The notes: generated from the sequence alone by a model not told the origin. Shown: positions 17,688-29,995, numbered from the stretch's first letter. The stretch: 64,000 nt of DNA from Cellulomonas sp. URHE0023 (GCF_000688475.1 NZ_JIAN01000005.1:1364001-1428000), one strand, 5' to 3'. Translations and numbers: made by a program.

Positions 17688-18794
17688 GTGCCGCTGCCTC
17701 CGCTGGTCTCCCCGGGTCTGCCGCTGACCCGTGAGCAGCTCGCGCGTGGGTCGCGGCATCTCCTGCTTGTGGAGATCGGCGTCGACGGGCAGCGGCGGCT
17801 GCGGAACGCTCGCGTCTGCGTCATCGGTGCCGGTGGGCTCGGGGCGCCCGTGCTGCAGTACCTGGCGGCGGCGGGTGTCGGGACGATCGGGATCGTCGAC
17901 GACGACACGGTGGACGTGAGCAACCTGCAGCGCCAGGTCATCCACGGGACCGCCGACGTGGGACGCGCGAAGGTCGACAGCGCCGCGGACTCGATCGCAG
18001 CGCTCGATCCCGACATCCGCGTGATCGCGCACCGGGAGCGACTGACCGACGGGAACGTGGACGCGATCTTCAGCGGCTACGACGTCGTGGTCGACGGCAC
18101 GGACAACTTCCCCACGCGTTACCTGATCAACGACGCGTGCGTGCGGCTCGGGCTCCCCGAGGTCTGGGGGTCTGTGCTGCGGTTCGACGCGCAGACGACG
18201 GTGTTCTGGGGGCGGGCAGGCGTCCAGCTGCGTGACCTGTTCCCCCACCCGCCGGCCGGGGACGAGGTCCCGTCCTGCGCCGAGGCGGGCGTGCTCGGCG
18301 CGCTGTGCGGGCAGGTCGGGTCCGTCATGGCTACCGAGGTGGTCAAGCTCGTCACCGGGAGCGGAGAATCACTGCTCGGCCGGGTGCTCGTCATCGACGC
18401 CCTGCGCGGCCGCTGGTCCGAGATCCCACTGGTCGGCAACGGCCGAACCGTCGTCCCCCGCGAGGAGATCCGCATGTCCGACGTCCCCGTCACGACCGCC
18501 CCTGAGCTCGTCGCGCGCCTGGCCGCGCGCGACGCCGGCACCGACGAGTTCCTGCTCATCGACGTGCGCGAGCCCGAGGAGTTCGAGGCCGGCGCCATTC
18601 CCGGCGCGGTCTTGGTCCCGTTGGGCTCGGTGCTCGACGGGTCGGCGCTGGACGCCCTGCCGCGCGACCAGGAGATCGTCGTGCAGTGCCAGGTGGGCGG
18701 CCGCTCGCTGACCGCCGCACGGGTGCTGCGCGGGCTGGGCTACGACGCGAGCAACCTCGACGGCGGGATCCTCGCCTGGTACGCAGCCAGCTGA
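17688..18794 (+). CDS. moeB: Molybdopterin-synthase adenylyltransferase with C-terminal rhodanese domain
   Basis: Adenylates the C-terminal Gly-Gly of MoaD so that sulfur can be loaded for molybdopterin synthesis. The 368-residue protein has a ThiF/E1-like domain with the ATP loop G-A-G-G-L-G-A-P, D-D-D-T-V-D, N-L-Q-R-Q and C-A-E-A-G-V-L-G. It also has a rhodanese domain (about 275-368) whose active-site Cys lies in C-Q-V-G-G-R-S. The fusion suggests it can also supply sulfur to MoaD, as in MOCS3-type proteins. The GTG at 17688 is preceded by TAGATT at 17675-17680 with 7 nt between, a leaderless start. First gene of the plus-strand Moco arm, 2 nt from moeA. Confidence 0.92.
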   Translation: MPLPPLVSPGLPLTREQLARGSRHLLLVEIGVDGQRRLRNARVCVIGAGGLGAPVLQYLAAAGVGTIGIVDDDTVDVSNLQRQVIHGTADVGRAKVDSAADSIAALDPDIRVIAHRERLTDGNVDAIFSGYDVVVDGTDNFPTRYLINDACVRLGLPEVWGSVLRFDAQTTVFWGRAGVQLRDLFPHPPAGDEVPSCAEAGVLGALCGQVGSVMATEVVKLVTGSGESLLGRVLVIDALRGRWSEIPLVGNGRTVVPREEIRMSDVPVTTAPELVARLAARDAGTDEFLLIDVREPEEFEAGAIPGAVLVPLGSVLDGSALDALPRDQEIVVQCQVGGRSLTAARVLRGLGYDASNLDGGILAWYAAS

Positions 18795-18796
18795 CC

Positions 18797-19996
18797 GTGC
18801 GACCACTCGACGAGCACCGCGCGGCCGCCCTCGCCCTGGCCGCGCCGCTCGCACCAGAAGAGCGCGGGCTCGACGAGCTCGACGGCATGGTTCTCGCACA
18901 GGACGTCCGCAGCGAGGACCTCCTGCCGCGTTGGGACAACTCCGCGATGGACGGATACGCCGCGCGGGCCGCCGACGTGACCCCGGGCGTCGTCCTGCAG
19001 GTCGTCGCAGACCTCGCAGCCGGGTCGGGTGACGAGCCGGTGGTCCGGCCCGGCACGGTCGCCCGCATCATGACCGGGGCGCCGCTGCCGCAAGGCGCGG
19101 ACGCGGTCGTCCCGGTCGAGGACACCGACGGCGGCACCGAGACGGTGACGATCCACGAGGTCCCCGCCACCGGTGCGCACATCCGACGTGCCGGGGAGGA
19201 CGCCGTCCCCGGCGACCTCGTCGTCGCGGCGGGCACCGCTCTGGGTCCGGCGCACATCGCTGCGATCGCGTCCGTGGGCCGTGCGACCGCCCTCGTGCAC
19301 CGCCGTCCTCGGGTGGCTGTCGTGTCCACGGGCGACGAGCTCGTCCCGCCGGGCACGCCGCTGATGCGCGGCCAGCTGCCGGACTCGAACTCGTGGCTGC
19401 TCGCGGCCGCGGTCCGCGAGGCGGGCGGCGAGCCGAGAAGGCTGGGACCCGTCGCCGACGACCCGAAAGCGCTGCACGCCCTCCTTGTCGGGCTCGAGGA
19501 CGTCGACCTGGTGCTCACCTCGGGCGGCGTGAGCATGGGCGCCTACGACGTGGTCAAGGCCGCGCTCGCAGACGAGGCGGGGGTCGAGTTCGTCAGGGTC
19601 GCCGTCCAGCCCGGTAAGCCGCAAGGTCTCGGACGCCTCCCGAACGGCACCCCGATCGTCACGCTGCCGGGCAACCCGGTCAGCTCGTTCGTGTCGTTCG
19701 AGCTGTTCGTGCGGCCCGCGCTGCGCAGGATGGCCGGACACGTCGACGTCGAGCGGCCGACTGTGACCGCGACCAGCGACGACGCCTGGAGCACCCCGCC
19801 CGAGCGTGCGCAGGTCATGCCCGTGCGGTTCGTGTCCGACGGCGGCGACCCTCATGTCGTCCGCGCCACAGGGCGCGGATCCGGCTCGCACCTCGTCGCG
19901 CGCCTCGCACTGGCCGAGGGGCTCGCCGTCATCCCCGCGTCCGTCGACTCCGTCTCCGCGGGTGACCGCATCAACGTCCTGAGGATCACGCCATGA
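18797..19996 (+). CDS. moeA: Molybdopterin molybdenumtransferase
   Basis: Inserts molybdate into adenylated molybdopterin. The 399-residue protein has the family motifs D-N-S-A-M-D-G-Y-A near residue 50, [25 protein letters not shown] and L-P-G-N-P-V-S-S. Domains I/II, the MogA-like domain III and the beta-barrel domain IV are all present at normal length. The GTG start 2 nt after the moeB stop was chosen because upstream in-frame sequence is antisense-like. Its last codon overlaps moaC by 4 nt. Confidence 0.94.
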   Translation: MRPLDEHRAAALALAAPLAPEERGLDELDGMVLAQDVRSEDLLPRWDNSAMDGYAARAADVTPGVVLQVVADLAAGSGDEPVVRPGTVARIMTGAPLPQGADAVVPVEDTDGGTETVTIHEVPATGAHIRRAGEDAVPGDLVVAAGTALGPAHIAAIASVGRATALVHRRPRVAVVSTGDELVPPGTPLMRGQLPDSNSWLLAAAVREAGGEPRRLGPVADDPKALHALLVGLEDVDLVLTSGGVSMGAYDVVKAALADEAGVEFVRVAVQPGKPQGLGRLPNGTPIVTLPGNPVSSFVSFELFVRPALRRMAGHVDVERPTVTATSDDAWSTPPERAQVMPVRFVSDGGDPHVVRATGRGSGSHLVARLALAEGLAVIPASVDSVSAGDRINVLRITP

Positions 19997-20478
19997 CCGA
20001 CCAGCCGTTCACGCACCTCGACAGCGCCGGGCACGCCCGCATGGTCGACGTGACCGCCAAGCAGCCGACCGTCCGCTCCGCCACTGCGGCGGGCCGGGTG
20101 GTCTGCGGACCGGTCGTCGTCGACGCGCTGCGCTCCGGCGGGGTGCCGAAGGGTGACGTGCTCGCCGTCGCGCGCATCGCGGGCATCTCGGCGGCCAAGA
20201 GAACAGCCGAGCTCCTGCCGCTCGCGCACATCATCGGCGTTCACGGCGTGGTGGTGGACCTGACGATCGTCGACGACGGCGTCGAGATCACCGCGACCGT
20301 CCGCACCGCCGACCGCACCGGTGTCGAGATGGAGGCGCTCACCGCCGTGTCCGTCGCCGCGCTGGCGGTCGTGGACATGGTCAAGGGGATCGACAAGTCG
20401 GTGCGGATCGCGGACGTGCGGCTCGAGGCCAAGTCGGGCGGCAAGTCCGGCGACTGGCTGCGACCGAGCGATGCCTGA
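19993..20478 (+). CDS. moaC: Cyclic pyranopterin monophosphate synthase
   Basis: Converts the MoaA product (3',8-cyclo-GTP) to cyclic pyranopterin monophosphate. The 161-residue protein has the conserved M-V-D-V-T-x-K start, [13 protein letters not shown], and [19 protein letters not shown] motifs with the active-site lysine. The ATG overlaps the moeA stop (ATGA). It acts directly after MoaA, whose gene sits 4 kb away on the opposite strand. Confidence 0.96.
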   Translation: MTDQPFTHLDSAGHARMVDVTAKQPTVRSATAAGRVVCGPVVVDALRSGGVPKGDVLAVARIAGISAAKRTAELLPLAHIIGVHGVVVDLTIVDDGVEITATVRTADRTGVEMEALTAVSVAALAVVDMVKGIDKSVRIADVRLEAKSGGKSGDWLRPSDA

Positions 20479-21097
20479 CCCGGCGTTGCCGACGAGCTTC
20501 GACGCGGTCGTCCTGGCCGGCGGCCGAGGCTCGCGGCTGGGTGGGTCATCGAAGCCTGAGGTGGTCGTCGGCGGTCGGGCCCTTCTCGACCACGCACTCG
20601 ACGCGGTGACTGACGCCGCCCGAACCGTCATCGTCGGGCCACCGTCTGTGGCACGGCCGGGGGTGCGCACAGTGCTCGAGGACCCGCCCGACGGCGGTCC
20701 GGTCGCCGGCCTCGCCGCCGGGCTGGCGGCCCTCGGCTCGTCGTCGTGCGAGCTCGTCGCCGTGCTCGCCTGCGACGTCCCGCGCGCGGGAGGTGCGCTT
20801 CGTGCCCTGCTCGACGCGGCTGCTGTCGACGGCGTGGACGGCGCGCGGCTGGTCAGCACCGAGGGACGTCCGCAGCACCTTGTCGCGGTGTACCGGTCGT
20901 CGGCCCTGGCCGCCGCCGTCGAGCGGCTGACGACGGTGCAGGGCGCCTCGATGCGTGCGCTGGTGTCCGAGCTCGTGCTGGTCGACGTGCTGGACGTCGA
21001 CGACTCCGGAGCTGATGCGGACACGTGGGCCGACGTCGAGCGACTCGACGCACTGCTCTCCCGTGAGGCAACCGCGACTGAGAGGATCGAGCCATGA
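20471..21097 (+). CDS. mobA: Molybdenum cofactor guanylyltransferase / NTP transferase
   Basis: A 208-residue nucleotidyltransferase with the N-terminal [14 protein letters not shown] loop and the metal-binding A-C-D-V-P near residue 98. MobA attaches GMP to Mo-molybdopterin to form the MGD cofactor; the MocA homologue uses CTP. The context of moaC and moaD supports a Moco role but does not decide GTP versus CTP. The ATG at 20471 overlaps moaC by 8 nt, and the stop overlaps the next gene by 4 nt. Confidence 0.85.
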   Translation: MPDPALPTSFDAVVLAGGRGSRLGGSSKPEVVVGGRALLDHALDAVTDAARTVIVGPPSVARPGVRTVLEDPPDGGPVAGLAAGLAALGSSSCELVAVLACDVPRAGGALRALLDAAAVDGVDGARLVSTEGRPQHLVAVYRSSALAAAVERLTTVQGASMRALVSELVLVDVLDVDDSGADADTWADVERLDALLSREATATERIEP

Positions 21098-21354
21098 CCG
21101 ACGACCCGCGCCGCGCACCCGGCGCCGACCTTCCCGTATGGATCGACCAGCTGTGCGAAGCGCTCGGCGTGGACCGGTCGCTGGTCGACATCGACCGAAT
21201 CCTCGAGGTGTCCAGCAGCGTCGCGCACCGGGTCGCGCGCCCGGCCGTTCCCGTCAGCATGTTCGTCGCCGGTCTCGCCGCGGCCGGAACGGACCCCGCC
21301 ACGGTCGAGCGCCTGCTCGCGCAGATCGTCGAACGGACCGACGCGTGGCAGTGA
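21094..21354 (+). CDS. DUF6457-type small protein of the molybdenum-cofactor operon
   Basis: An 86-residue acidic, helical protein with W-I-D-Q-L-C-E-A-L-G near the start and an A-H-x-V-A-R-P-A-x-P-V-S/T segment. It matches my memory of DUF6457, which in actinobacteria is found beside mobA and moaD. ATGA overlap with mobA and GTGA overlap with moaD show tight translational coupling. The fixed context suggests an accessory role in guanylation or sulfur loading; the biochemical role is unknown. Confidence 0.8.
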   Translation: MTDDPRRAPGADLPVWIDQLCEALGVDRSLVDIDRILEVSSSVAHRVARPAVPVSMFVAGLAAAGTDPATVERLLAQIVERTDAWQ

Positions 21355-21584
21355 TCGACGTCCGCTACTTCGCCGCCGCGGCTGAGGCGGCGGGCGTCGA
21401 TGGTGAACAGCTTGCCGCCGGCTCGGCCGACGAGGTGCGCGCGGCAATGATCACGGCCCATCCAGCACTCGCAGAGGTGCTCGGCCGGTGCGCGCTGCTG
21501 GCAGGCGGCGTCCGCGTCGACGGGACCGACCCGGTGCCCGCGGGCGTGACCCTCGACGTCCTGCCACCGTTCGCGGGCGGTTAG
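21351..21584 (+). CDS. moaD: Molybdopterin synthase sulfur-carrier subunit
   Basis: A small ubiquitin-fold sulfur carrier of 77 residues, ending P-P-F-A-G-G, with the C-terminal Gly-Gly that MoeB adenylates and that is then thiocarboxylated. The start is V-I-D-V-R-Y-F-A-A-A-A-E-A-A-G. GTG at 21351 overlaps the preceding stop; GTG at 21345 would add two residues. It partners with MoaE, encoded in the minus-strand arm at 24.2-24.6 kb. It is the last gene of the arm, and a short GC hairpin (CCGCC/GGCGG) follows from 21585. Confidence 0.9.
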   Translation: MIDVRYFAAAAEAAGVDGEQLAAGSADEVRAAMITAHPALAEVLGRCALLAGGVRVDGTDPVPAGVTLDVLPPFAGG

Positions 21585-21656
21585 CCGCCGCCGGGCGGCG
21601 GGAGATCACCGCGCCCGGGGTGTGCAGAGCGGCGACGGTTGACCGCGACGTGCGCC

Positions 21657-22316
21657 TCACGGCTGGCGCCGGTGCACCGTCCATGCCGCGGGCGAGTCGA
21701 GGTCCCCGTCGGCGACCCGGGTGAACACCAGGCGATCGTGGAGCCGGTCGCGCCGTCCGGCCCACAGCTCCACCTCGTCGCAGTCGATCCGCCAGCCGCC
21801 CCAGCCGTCCGGCACCGGGACGTCGCCCGTCTCCGGGTAGAGCGCGGCGTACCGCTCGTACGAGGCGACCAGCGTCGCGCGGTCTGCGACGGGCCGGGAC
21901 TGCTCGGACGCCCATGCGCTGATCCGGGAGCCCCATGGCCGGGACGCGAAGTAGTCGTCGACCTCGTCGCGACCCAGCGGGACGGCACGGCCCCGGAACC
22001 TGATCGCCCGGTGCATCGCCGCCCAGGTCAGGGATGCGGCGACCGCGTCGTGGGCGGTCAGCTCGCGGCTCTTCGCCGAGCCGAGGTCGGTGACGAACCC
22101 CGGACCTCGCGCGTCGAGGAACCGCATGAGCACGGTGCGGACGTTCGGGCGTCCGTCGGCATCGACCGTCGCGACCGACAGCGCCATGGGTTCGGCGACG
22201 TCCCCGCGGTCGGCCTGCCGCGCCTCCGCGTCCGCGACCCATGCGCGAACCTGCTGGAGCGGCGTCGGTGCCAGCTCACCCTCGTCGAGCCCATCGCTCA
22301 GGTACTCGCGGCGCAC
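21657..22316 (-). CDS. pdxH: Pyridoxamine 5'-phosphate oxidase
   Basis: Oxidises pyridoxine or pyridoxamine phosphate to PLP with FMN. The 219-residue protein starts V-R-R-E-Y-L, close to the R-R-E-Y of known PdxH. It has R-T-V-L-M-R-F and W-G-G-W-R-I, then R-R-D-R-L-H-D-R-L-V-F and ends at R-Q-P (substrate and FMN contacts). GTG 22316 was chosen because GAGGAG lies 5 nt upstream; a TTG at 22373 would add an unlike 19 residues. It sits between the two Moco arms, with no clear pathway link to them, and is convergent with moaD. Confidence 0.93.
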   Translation of the reverse strand: MRREYLSDGLDEGELAPTPLQQVRAWVADAEARQADRGDVAEPMALSVATVDADGRPNVRTVLMRFLDARGPGFVTDLGSAKSRELTAHDAVAASLTWAAMHRAIRFRGRAVPLGRDEVDDYFASRPWGSRISAWASEQSRPVADRATLVASYERYAALYPETGDVPVPDGWGGWRIDCDEVELWAGRRDRLHDRLVFTRVADGDLDSPAAWTVHRRQP

Positions 22317-22382
22317 GGCGCTCCTCTGGTCGTCCGGGTCGGCCGTCGCGAGGCTACGCCGACCAGGACGCAACCGTCAGGC

Positions 22383-23015
22383 TCATGACAGCAGCGCGTG
22401 GACCCCGGCAAAGCCAACGGCTCCCAGCAGGACCGCCGCGGGGAGCCAGCGCAGCACCGCCCTGCCCTGCCGGCCGCGACTGGTCAGCGCGACGGTGAGC
22501 ACCGCGGCGCCGGCGACCATGACGATCGCCTCGTCGAGCCGGTGCAGCACGAGCCCATACGTGACGATCGCCTCGGCCACCCAGCACCCGACGAGCGCCG
22601 CCACACCCGCACCTCGCCACCGTCCGGTCGCCGTCCGCCAGCTCCGTCCCGCTGCTCCGAACAATGGGCCGCCCACGACGCCGGCCACGACCCAGACGAG
22701 CAGCCCGGACCCGACCGCAAACCCGCGCAGGTCGGCGACGACGTAGTAGCCCGCGACCTCGCCGACGCAGACGAGCAGACCTGCCGACGTAGCGAGCCAC
22801 CAGGTGCGCGCCAACGCTCCGAGGAGGAACGGGACGACCAGCCACGGGCTGACGGCATTGACCAGCGCCTGGAACGCCGTGTCTCCCAGCAGCGTCTGCC
22901 CGAACGACGTCGCTGCACCCACCACGAGCCCTGCGCCGGTCGCGGCGGCCAGGAGGGCCGGTGCGGGGAGCGTGGGCCGCACCCGGGTGACCTGGAGCTG
23001 CGTCTCGACGACCAT
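22383..23015 (-). CDS. Multi-pass membrane protein, DUF6518-like
   Basis: A 210-residue protein with about six hydrophobic helices. G-L-V-V-G-A-A-T-S-F-G-Q near the start and N-A-V-S-P-W-L-V-V-P-F resemble DUF6518 proteins by memory. There is no transport or enzymatic motif. It lies between moaA and pdxH on the same strand and may be co-transcribed, but a long inverted repeat separates it from moaA. The function is unknown. Confidence 0.75.
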   Translation of the reverse strand: MVVETQLQVTRVRPTLPAPALLAAATGAGLVVGAATSFGQTLLGDTAFQALVNAVSPWLVVPFLLGALARTWWLATSAGLLVCVGEVAGYYVVADLRGFAVGSGLLVWVVAGVVGGPLFGAAGRSWRTATGRWRGAGVAALVGCWVAEAIVTYGLVLHRLDEAIVMVAGAAVLTVALTSRGRQGRAVLRWLPAAVLLGAVGFAGVHALLS

Positions 23016-23048
23016 GGGTCCATTCAACGAGGACGTTGGGTGTCGCCG

Positions 23049-23101
23049 CGTCAGCCCGCAGGACGGTGCCGGTGCGGTGGGGCTGCGACCGCGGGCTGAC
23101 G
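23049..23101 (-). terminator. Long inverted repeat between moaA and the membrane-protein gene
   Basis: CGTCAGCCCGC (23049-23059) and GCGGGCTGACG (23091-23101) form a perfect 11-bp stem around 31 nt. It lies 21 nt after the moaA stop and probably ends the Moco transcript. Confidence 0.55.
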
Positions 23102-23122
23102 TGAGGTGCTGCTCGGGGGGCC

Positions 23123-24226
23123 CTAGCCGCCGATCGCGCTCATCGGCCGGTCGGGCTGGTGGAAGGTCGGGTCGCCGATGTCGTGCCCGGCCTTCTTGCC
23201 GGCCAGGCAGCGGCGGAACGCCTCGGCGAGCGCCTCGTCGACGTCCGCCGGCGCAGGAGCGGCCCGCGGCGGGGCGACCGTTCCGATGCGCACCGCCTGC
23301 GAGGGCCCGACGCCGATGGCCGCGCCCTCCGGTGGCGGTGTGCCGCGCAGGAGCTCGCGCACGTCCGTCTCCGTCTGCGAGAACAAGCAGGCGCGCAGCT
23401 GGCCGTCGGCGGTGAGCCGCAGCCGGTCGCACGCGCCGCAGAAGGGGGCGGTCACCGACGCGATCACCCCGACGGTCGCGGGACCGCCGTCGACGGTCCA
23501 GAGCTCAGCGGGCGCGGCACCACGGCCGGGCACCTCCGTGAGCGTGAACGCGCTGGTCAGCTGCGCGAGGATCTCGGCCTGGGTCACCATCTCCGTGCGG
23601 TCCCAGGTGTGCCCGCCGTCGAGCGGCATCTGCTCGATGAACCGCATCTGGTACCCGTGGTCCACGGCGAAGCGGGTCAGTGCGACCACCTCGTCGTCGT
23701 TCACCCCGCGCATCGCGACCGCGTTGATCTTCACCGGGTGCAGCCCGGCGGCGTCGGCGGCTGCGATGCCGGCGAGCGTCTCGACGAGCTTGTCGCGGCG
23801 GGTCAGCTGCAGGAACTTCTGGCGGTCGAGGGTGTCGAGCGAGATGTTCACGCGCGACAGGCCGGCGTCCTTGAGCTGGGACGCCAGTCCGGGCAGGCGG
23901 AGCGCGTTCGTGGTCAACGAGACCTCGGGGCTGCCCGACGGGCCGTGCAGCGCGGTGAGCCGCCGGACCACGTCCACGATGTCGACGCGCAGCAGCGGCT
24001 CGCCGCCGGTGAGCCGGATCTCGGTGATGCCCAGGTCGACGCCGACGCGGGCCACGTGCACGATCTCGTCGGTGCTCAGCATGGTCGAGCGGGCGAGCCA
24101 CGGGACGCCGTCGGCGGGCATGCAGTAGGTGCAGCGCAGCGAGCAGCGATCGGTCAGGGAGATGCGCAGATCGCGGTGCACGCGCCCGAACCGGTCGACC
24201 AAGACGCCGGCGCCATCCTTGTTCAT
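23123..24226 (-). CDS. moaA: GTP 3',8-cyclase
   Basis: Radical SAM enzyme that starts molybdenum-cofactor synthesis by cyclising GTP. The N-terminal [4Fe-4S] motif is Cys28-x3-Cys32-x2-Cys35, with L-T-G-G-E-P after it. The C-terminal cluster uses C-G-A-C...C-L-F, and the protein ends in the required Gly-Gly. Length is 367 residues. An unusual Pro/Ala-rich insertion of about 45 residues sits between the T-D-V-R-E-L-L-R helix and the K-K-A-G-H-D-I segment. ATG 24226 overlaps the moaE stop by 1 nt; GTG 24229 is an alternative. Confidence 0.95.
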   Translation of the reverse strand: MNKDGAGVLVDRFGRVHRDLRISLTDRCSLRCTYCMPADGVPWLARSTMLSTDEIVHVARVGVDLGITEIRLTGGEPLLRVDIVDVVRRLTALHGPSGSPEVSLTTNALRLPGLASQLKDAGLSRVNISLDTLDRQKFLQLTRRDKLVETLAGIAAADAAGLHPVKINAVAMRGVNDDEVVALTRFAVDHGYQMRFIEQMPLDGGHTWDRTEMVTQAEILAQLTSAFTLTEVPGRGAAPAELWTVDGGPATVGVIASVTAPFCGACDRLRLTADGQLRACLFSQTETDVRELLRGTPPPEGAAIGVGPSQAVRIGTVAPPRAAPAPADVDEALAEAFRRCLAGKKAGHDIGDPTFHQPDRPMSAIGG

Positions 24227-24642
24227 CACTGCATCCCCACCCAGACGTGAGACCCGTCGGCCAGGACCTCACGCTTCCATACCGGCAGCTCGGCCTTGAC
24301 CTTCTCGACGAGCGCACGGCAGACGTCGAAGGCCTCGGCCCTGTGCGACGTGGCCACAGCAGCGACGATCGCCGCCTCACCGACCGCGAGGTGCCCGACC
24401 CGGTGCGTGACCGCGACACCCAGCACGTCGTCGTCCTGGTCGAACGCGGAGGCGATCCCGGCCAGGACCAGCTCGGCGTCCGGATGTGCGGAGTAGTCCA
24501 GCCCGATGACACGTCCGCTCACCGACGGGTCGTGGTCCCGGACCAGCCCGACGAACGTCGCGACCGCCCCGGCACGTGGCCCGCTGACATGTTCCACGTG
24601 AAACCGCAGGTCGAGCGGCTCGTCGACAACCCGCGCGATCAT
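24226..24642 (-). CDS. moaE: Molybdopterin synthase catalytic subunit
   Basis: Transfers sulfur from MoaD thiocarboxylate to cyclic pyranopterin monophosphate. The 138-residue protein has G-A-V-A-T-F-V-G-x-V-R and the active-site L-P-V-W-K-R-E near the C-terminus, plus H-R-V-G-x-L-x-V-G-E-A. The ATG overlaps the mog stop by 4 nt, and its stop overlaps moaA, so mog-moaE-moaA is one operon. Its partner MoaD is on the other arm. Confidence 0.95.
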   Translation of the reverse strand: MIARVVDEPLDLRFHVEHVSGPRAGAVATFVGLVRDHDPSVSGRVIGLDYSAHPDAELVLAGIASAFDQDDDVLGVAVTHRVGHLAVGEAAIVAAVATSHRAEAFDVCRALVEKVKAELPVWKREVLADGSHVWVGMQ

Positions 24643-25139
24643 CGGTGGTCACCCCCGCGCAGCTGGTCGAACAGGTGCGGCAGCAGGGGAAGCAGCACGT
24701 CGAGCCCGTCGGACACCCCGCCGGGCGACCCGGGCAGGTTGACGACGACGGCGCCTTCCTCGGTGACCCCGGCGAGCGCCCTCGACAGGACGGCCGTCGG
24801 GACCGTCGCGGCGCTCGTCCGGCGCAGCGCCTCAGGGATGCCCGGGAGCTCCCGGATGAGCAGAGCGCGCGTGCCCTCGGGCGTCCGGTCGCGCGGTCCG
24901 ACGCCGGTGCCCCCAGACGTGATCACCAACCTCGCGCCCTCGTCGAGCACGGAGCGGAGCGCCGCACCGACCGACTCGGCGCCGTCGGGGACTACGACCA
25001 CCGGTGCCACGGCGTACCCGCCGGCCTGCAGCCTGCCGGCTGCAAGGGGCCCCGACCGGTCGGCCCTCGACCCCGCGGCGGACCGGTCCGAGACCACGAC
25101 GACGGCCGCACGGACACGGTCGGCCGACGAGGAGGTCAC
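24639..25139 (-). CDS. mog: Molybdopterin adenylyltransferase / MoaB-Mog family
   Basis: A 166-residue protein with the MoCF-biosynthesis fold. The core motif is T-S-G-G-T-G-V-G-P-R-D-R-T-P-E, followed by L-P-G-S-P-G-G-V. Members adenylate molybdopterin to prime it for MoeA. GTG 25139 was chosen; TACGCT (25151-25146) lies 6 nt upstream, a leaderless arrangement. The frame stays open further upstream but without family similarity. It starts the minus-strand Moco arm. MoaB versus Mog cannot be told apart by sequence alone. Confidence 0.9.
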   Translation of the reverse strand: MTSSSADRVRAAVVVVSDRSAAGSRADRSGPLAAGRLQAGGYAVAPVVVVPDGAESVGAALRSVLDEGARLVITSGGTGVGPRDRTPEGTRALLIRELPGIPEALRRTSAATVPTAVLSRALAGVTEEGAVVVNLPGSPGGVSDGLDVLLPLLPHLFDQLRGGDHR

Positions 25140-25545
25140 CGTGCCAGCGTACCGAGCGACAGGCCGTGAGCAGTCCGGGTGAAAGGCCCCGGACTGCGCC
25201 GACCGTGGCTCTCCACCGCGTGCGGCGGCTGGAGGAAGCGTGGCTCCGTGGCGACGCGATGGAGGTCGTCCGGACGGGCGGACGATCGTCGAAGTCGACA
25301 GGCCGTTGCTGGCGCCCGCGAACACGGTCAGCGAGATCAGTCCGGGCCTGATCGATGCGATCCGGGCGACCACGCGTGCGATCCGGGCGACCGGTCGCGA
25401 ACGTGAGAACGCGCGTGAGCCGAGGCGTGGCGATGCTGCTCGGGGTTGCTGCCGGCGCTGCCCGAGTGCGTCACCATCGACGGCGGCCGGCGGGTACCGG
25501 CGCCAGGTACGCTGTGCCTACAACTTCACACGCTGCTCGAACCGC
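25140..25545. other. Non-coding stretch between mog and the glycine riboswitch
   Basis: I see no convincing gene. A 16-bp direct repeat, TGCGATCCGGGCGACC, occurs at 25356-25371 and 25377-25392 (period 21). TACGCT at 25508-25513 is a possible -10 box for the riboswitch transcript. Frames across the region lack coding character. Confidence 0.6.
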
Positions 25546-25768
25546 GGCGGGAGAGCTCCCGCAGACGTCGTGCGGGGCGCCGAAGGAGCAATCCTCCCCG
25601 GGAATCTCTCAGGCCCCTGTACCGCCGAGGCGAGGCAACTCTGGAAAGCGGAGCTCCTTCAGTTTTGAGGGAAGTTCCCACCGACGGTGCAAGCCGGCGC
25701 GCCCCGACAGGCGGACCGGCAAAACTCTCAGGTCGCGCATCCTTCTGCGCGGATGACAGAGCGGGGAG
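25546..25768 (+). promoter_or_regulatory. Tandem glycine riboswitch
   Basis: Two consecutive gcvT-type aptamers precede gcvP. The first has GCGCCGAAGGAGCAA and ATCTCTCAGGC cores, then AACTCTGGAAAGCGG. The second has ACCGGCAAAACTCTCAGG and ATGACAGAGCGGGG. This is the classic cooperative glycine sensor that turns on glycine cleavage genes. A bulged hairpin (25778-25786 with 25791-25798) between the second aptamer and the GTG may be the expression platform; no strong terminator is visible, so control may be translational. Confidence 0.93.
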
Positions 25769-25816
25769 CCCACCCACCGTCCCGGTGCCCACCGGACGAC
25801 CCTTGCGGAGCAGCCC

Positions 25817-28807
<2,991 letters not shown>

Positions 28808-28818
28808 AGGACGAGACG

Positions 28819-29955
28819 ATGACCGACACGCTCAGCCCCCTGCACGACGAGCACGTCGCGCTGGGCGCGGCACTCACGTCCTTCGCCGGCTGGCAGATGC
28901 CGCTGCGGTACACGTCCGACCTCGCGGAGCACGTCGCGGTGCGGACGGCCGCCGGGCTGTTCGACCTGTCGCACATGGGCGAGATCCGCGTCGGCGGTCC
29001 CGACGCCGCGGCGTTCCTCGACTACGCGCTCGTGGGCAACCTGTCCGCGCTGCGCTTCCAGGGCGCGCGCTACACGATGATCTGCGCGCCCGACGGTGGC
29101 GTGGTCGACGACCTGATCGTCTACCGGGATCTCGAGGACGCCTTCCTCGTCGTCGCCAACGCCTCCAACCACGCCGTGGTGCTCGGTGAGCTCCGCGCCC
29201 GCGCGGCGAAGTTCGAGGACGTCACCGTCGAGGACCGCTCCCCGCAGACCGCCCTCATCGCGGTCCAGGGCCCGAACGCGCTGGACATCGTGCACGCCAC
29301 CGAGGGTCTCGAGGAGACGGGCGGTGACATCGGTGCGTCCAAGTACTACGCGTGCCTGCCCGCGACGTTCCAGGGCGAACCCGTTCTCGTCGCCCGCACC
29401 GGCTACACCGGTGAGGACGGTTTCGAGTTCTTCCTCGACGCGCCGCTCGCGCCCGCCCTGTGGCGTGCGTTCCTCGCGGCCGGTGCGGACCACGGGCTGG
29501 TTCCCGCCGGGCTGTCTGCGCGCGACAGCCTCCGCCTCGAGGCCGGGATGCCGCTCTACGGCAACGAGCTCGACCGGTCGACGACGCCCCACGACGCCGG
29601 CCTGGGCCGCGTCGTGAAGCTCGACAAGGCCACGGCCGACGGCGACCCGGTCGACTTCGTCGGGCGTGCGGCCCTCGAGGCGCGCGACGCCGCGACGCCC
29701 ACCAAGACGCTCGTCGGCCTCGAAGGACTGGGTCGTCGGGCCGCTCGGCACGGCTACCCGGTGACCCTGCCGGACGGGACGGCGATCGGTGTCGTGACCT
29801 CCGGCGCCCCGTCGCCGACGCTCGGCCACCCCGTCGCGATGGCGTACGTGACCCCGGACCAGAGCGAGCCGGGCACCGAACTCGCGGTTGACGTGCGCGG
29901 ACGCCTCGAACCAGTTCGGGTCGTGCCCCTTCCCTTCTACCGCCGGGCCCGGTAA
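28819..29955 (+). CDS. gcvT: Aminomethyltransferase, T-protein
   Basis: Releases ammonia and transfers the methylene carbon from lipoyl-GcvH to tetrahydrofolate. The 378-residue protein has the N-terminal [18 protein letters not shown] and R-T-G-Y-T-G-E-D-G motifs, with the folate-binding Asp in the T-protein core. ATG 28819 follows AAGGA with about 8-nt spacing; the in-frame GTG at 28804 overlaps the gcvP stop and adds only five residues. It lies about 10 nt after gcvP. Confidence 0.96.
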   Translation: MTDTLSPLHDEHVALGAALTSFAGWQMPLRYTSDLAEHVAVRTAAGLFDLSHMGEIRVGGPDAAAFLDYALVGNLSALRFQGARYTMICAPDGGVVDDLIVYRDLEDAFLVVANASNHAVVLGELRARAAKFEDVTVEDRSPQTALIAVQGPNALDIVHATEGLEETGGDIGASKYYACLPATFQGEPVLVARTGYTGEDGFEFFLDAPLAPALWRAFLAAGADHGLVPAGLSARDSLRLEAGMPLYGNELDRSTTPHDAGLGRVVKLDKATADGDPVDFVGRAALEARDAATPTKTLVGLEGLGRRAARHGYPVTLPDGTAIGVVTSGAPSPTLGHPVAMAYVTPDQSEPGTELAVDVRGRLEPVRVVPLPFYRRAR

Positions 29956-29995
29956 ACCAAGCACTAGGGTCCGACCCCCCTCGACAGGAGCACCT

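Noticed and set aside
25240..25545. Short frames between mog and the riboswitch as a degraded gene
   Set aside because: No similarity recognised and no start signal; the only clear feature is a 16-bp direct repeat.
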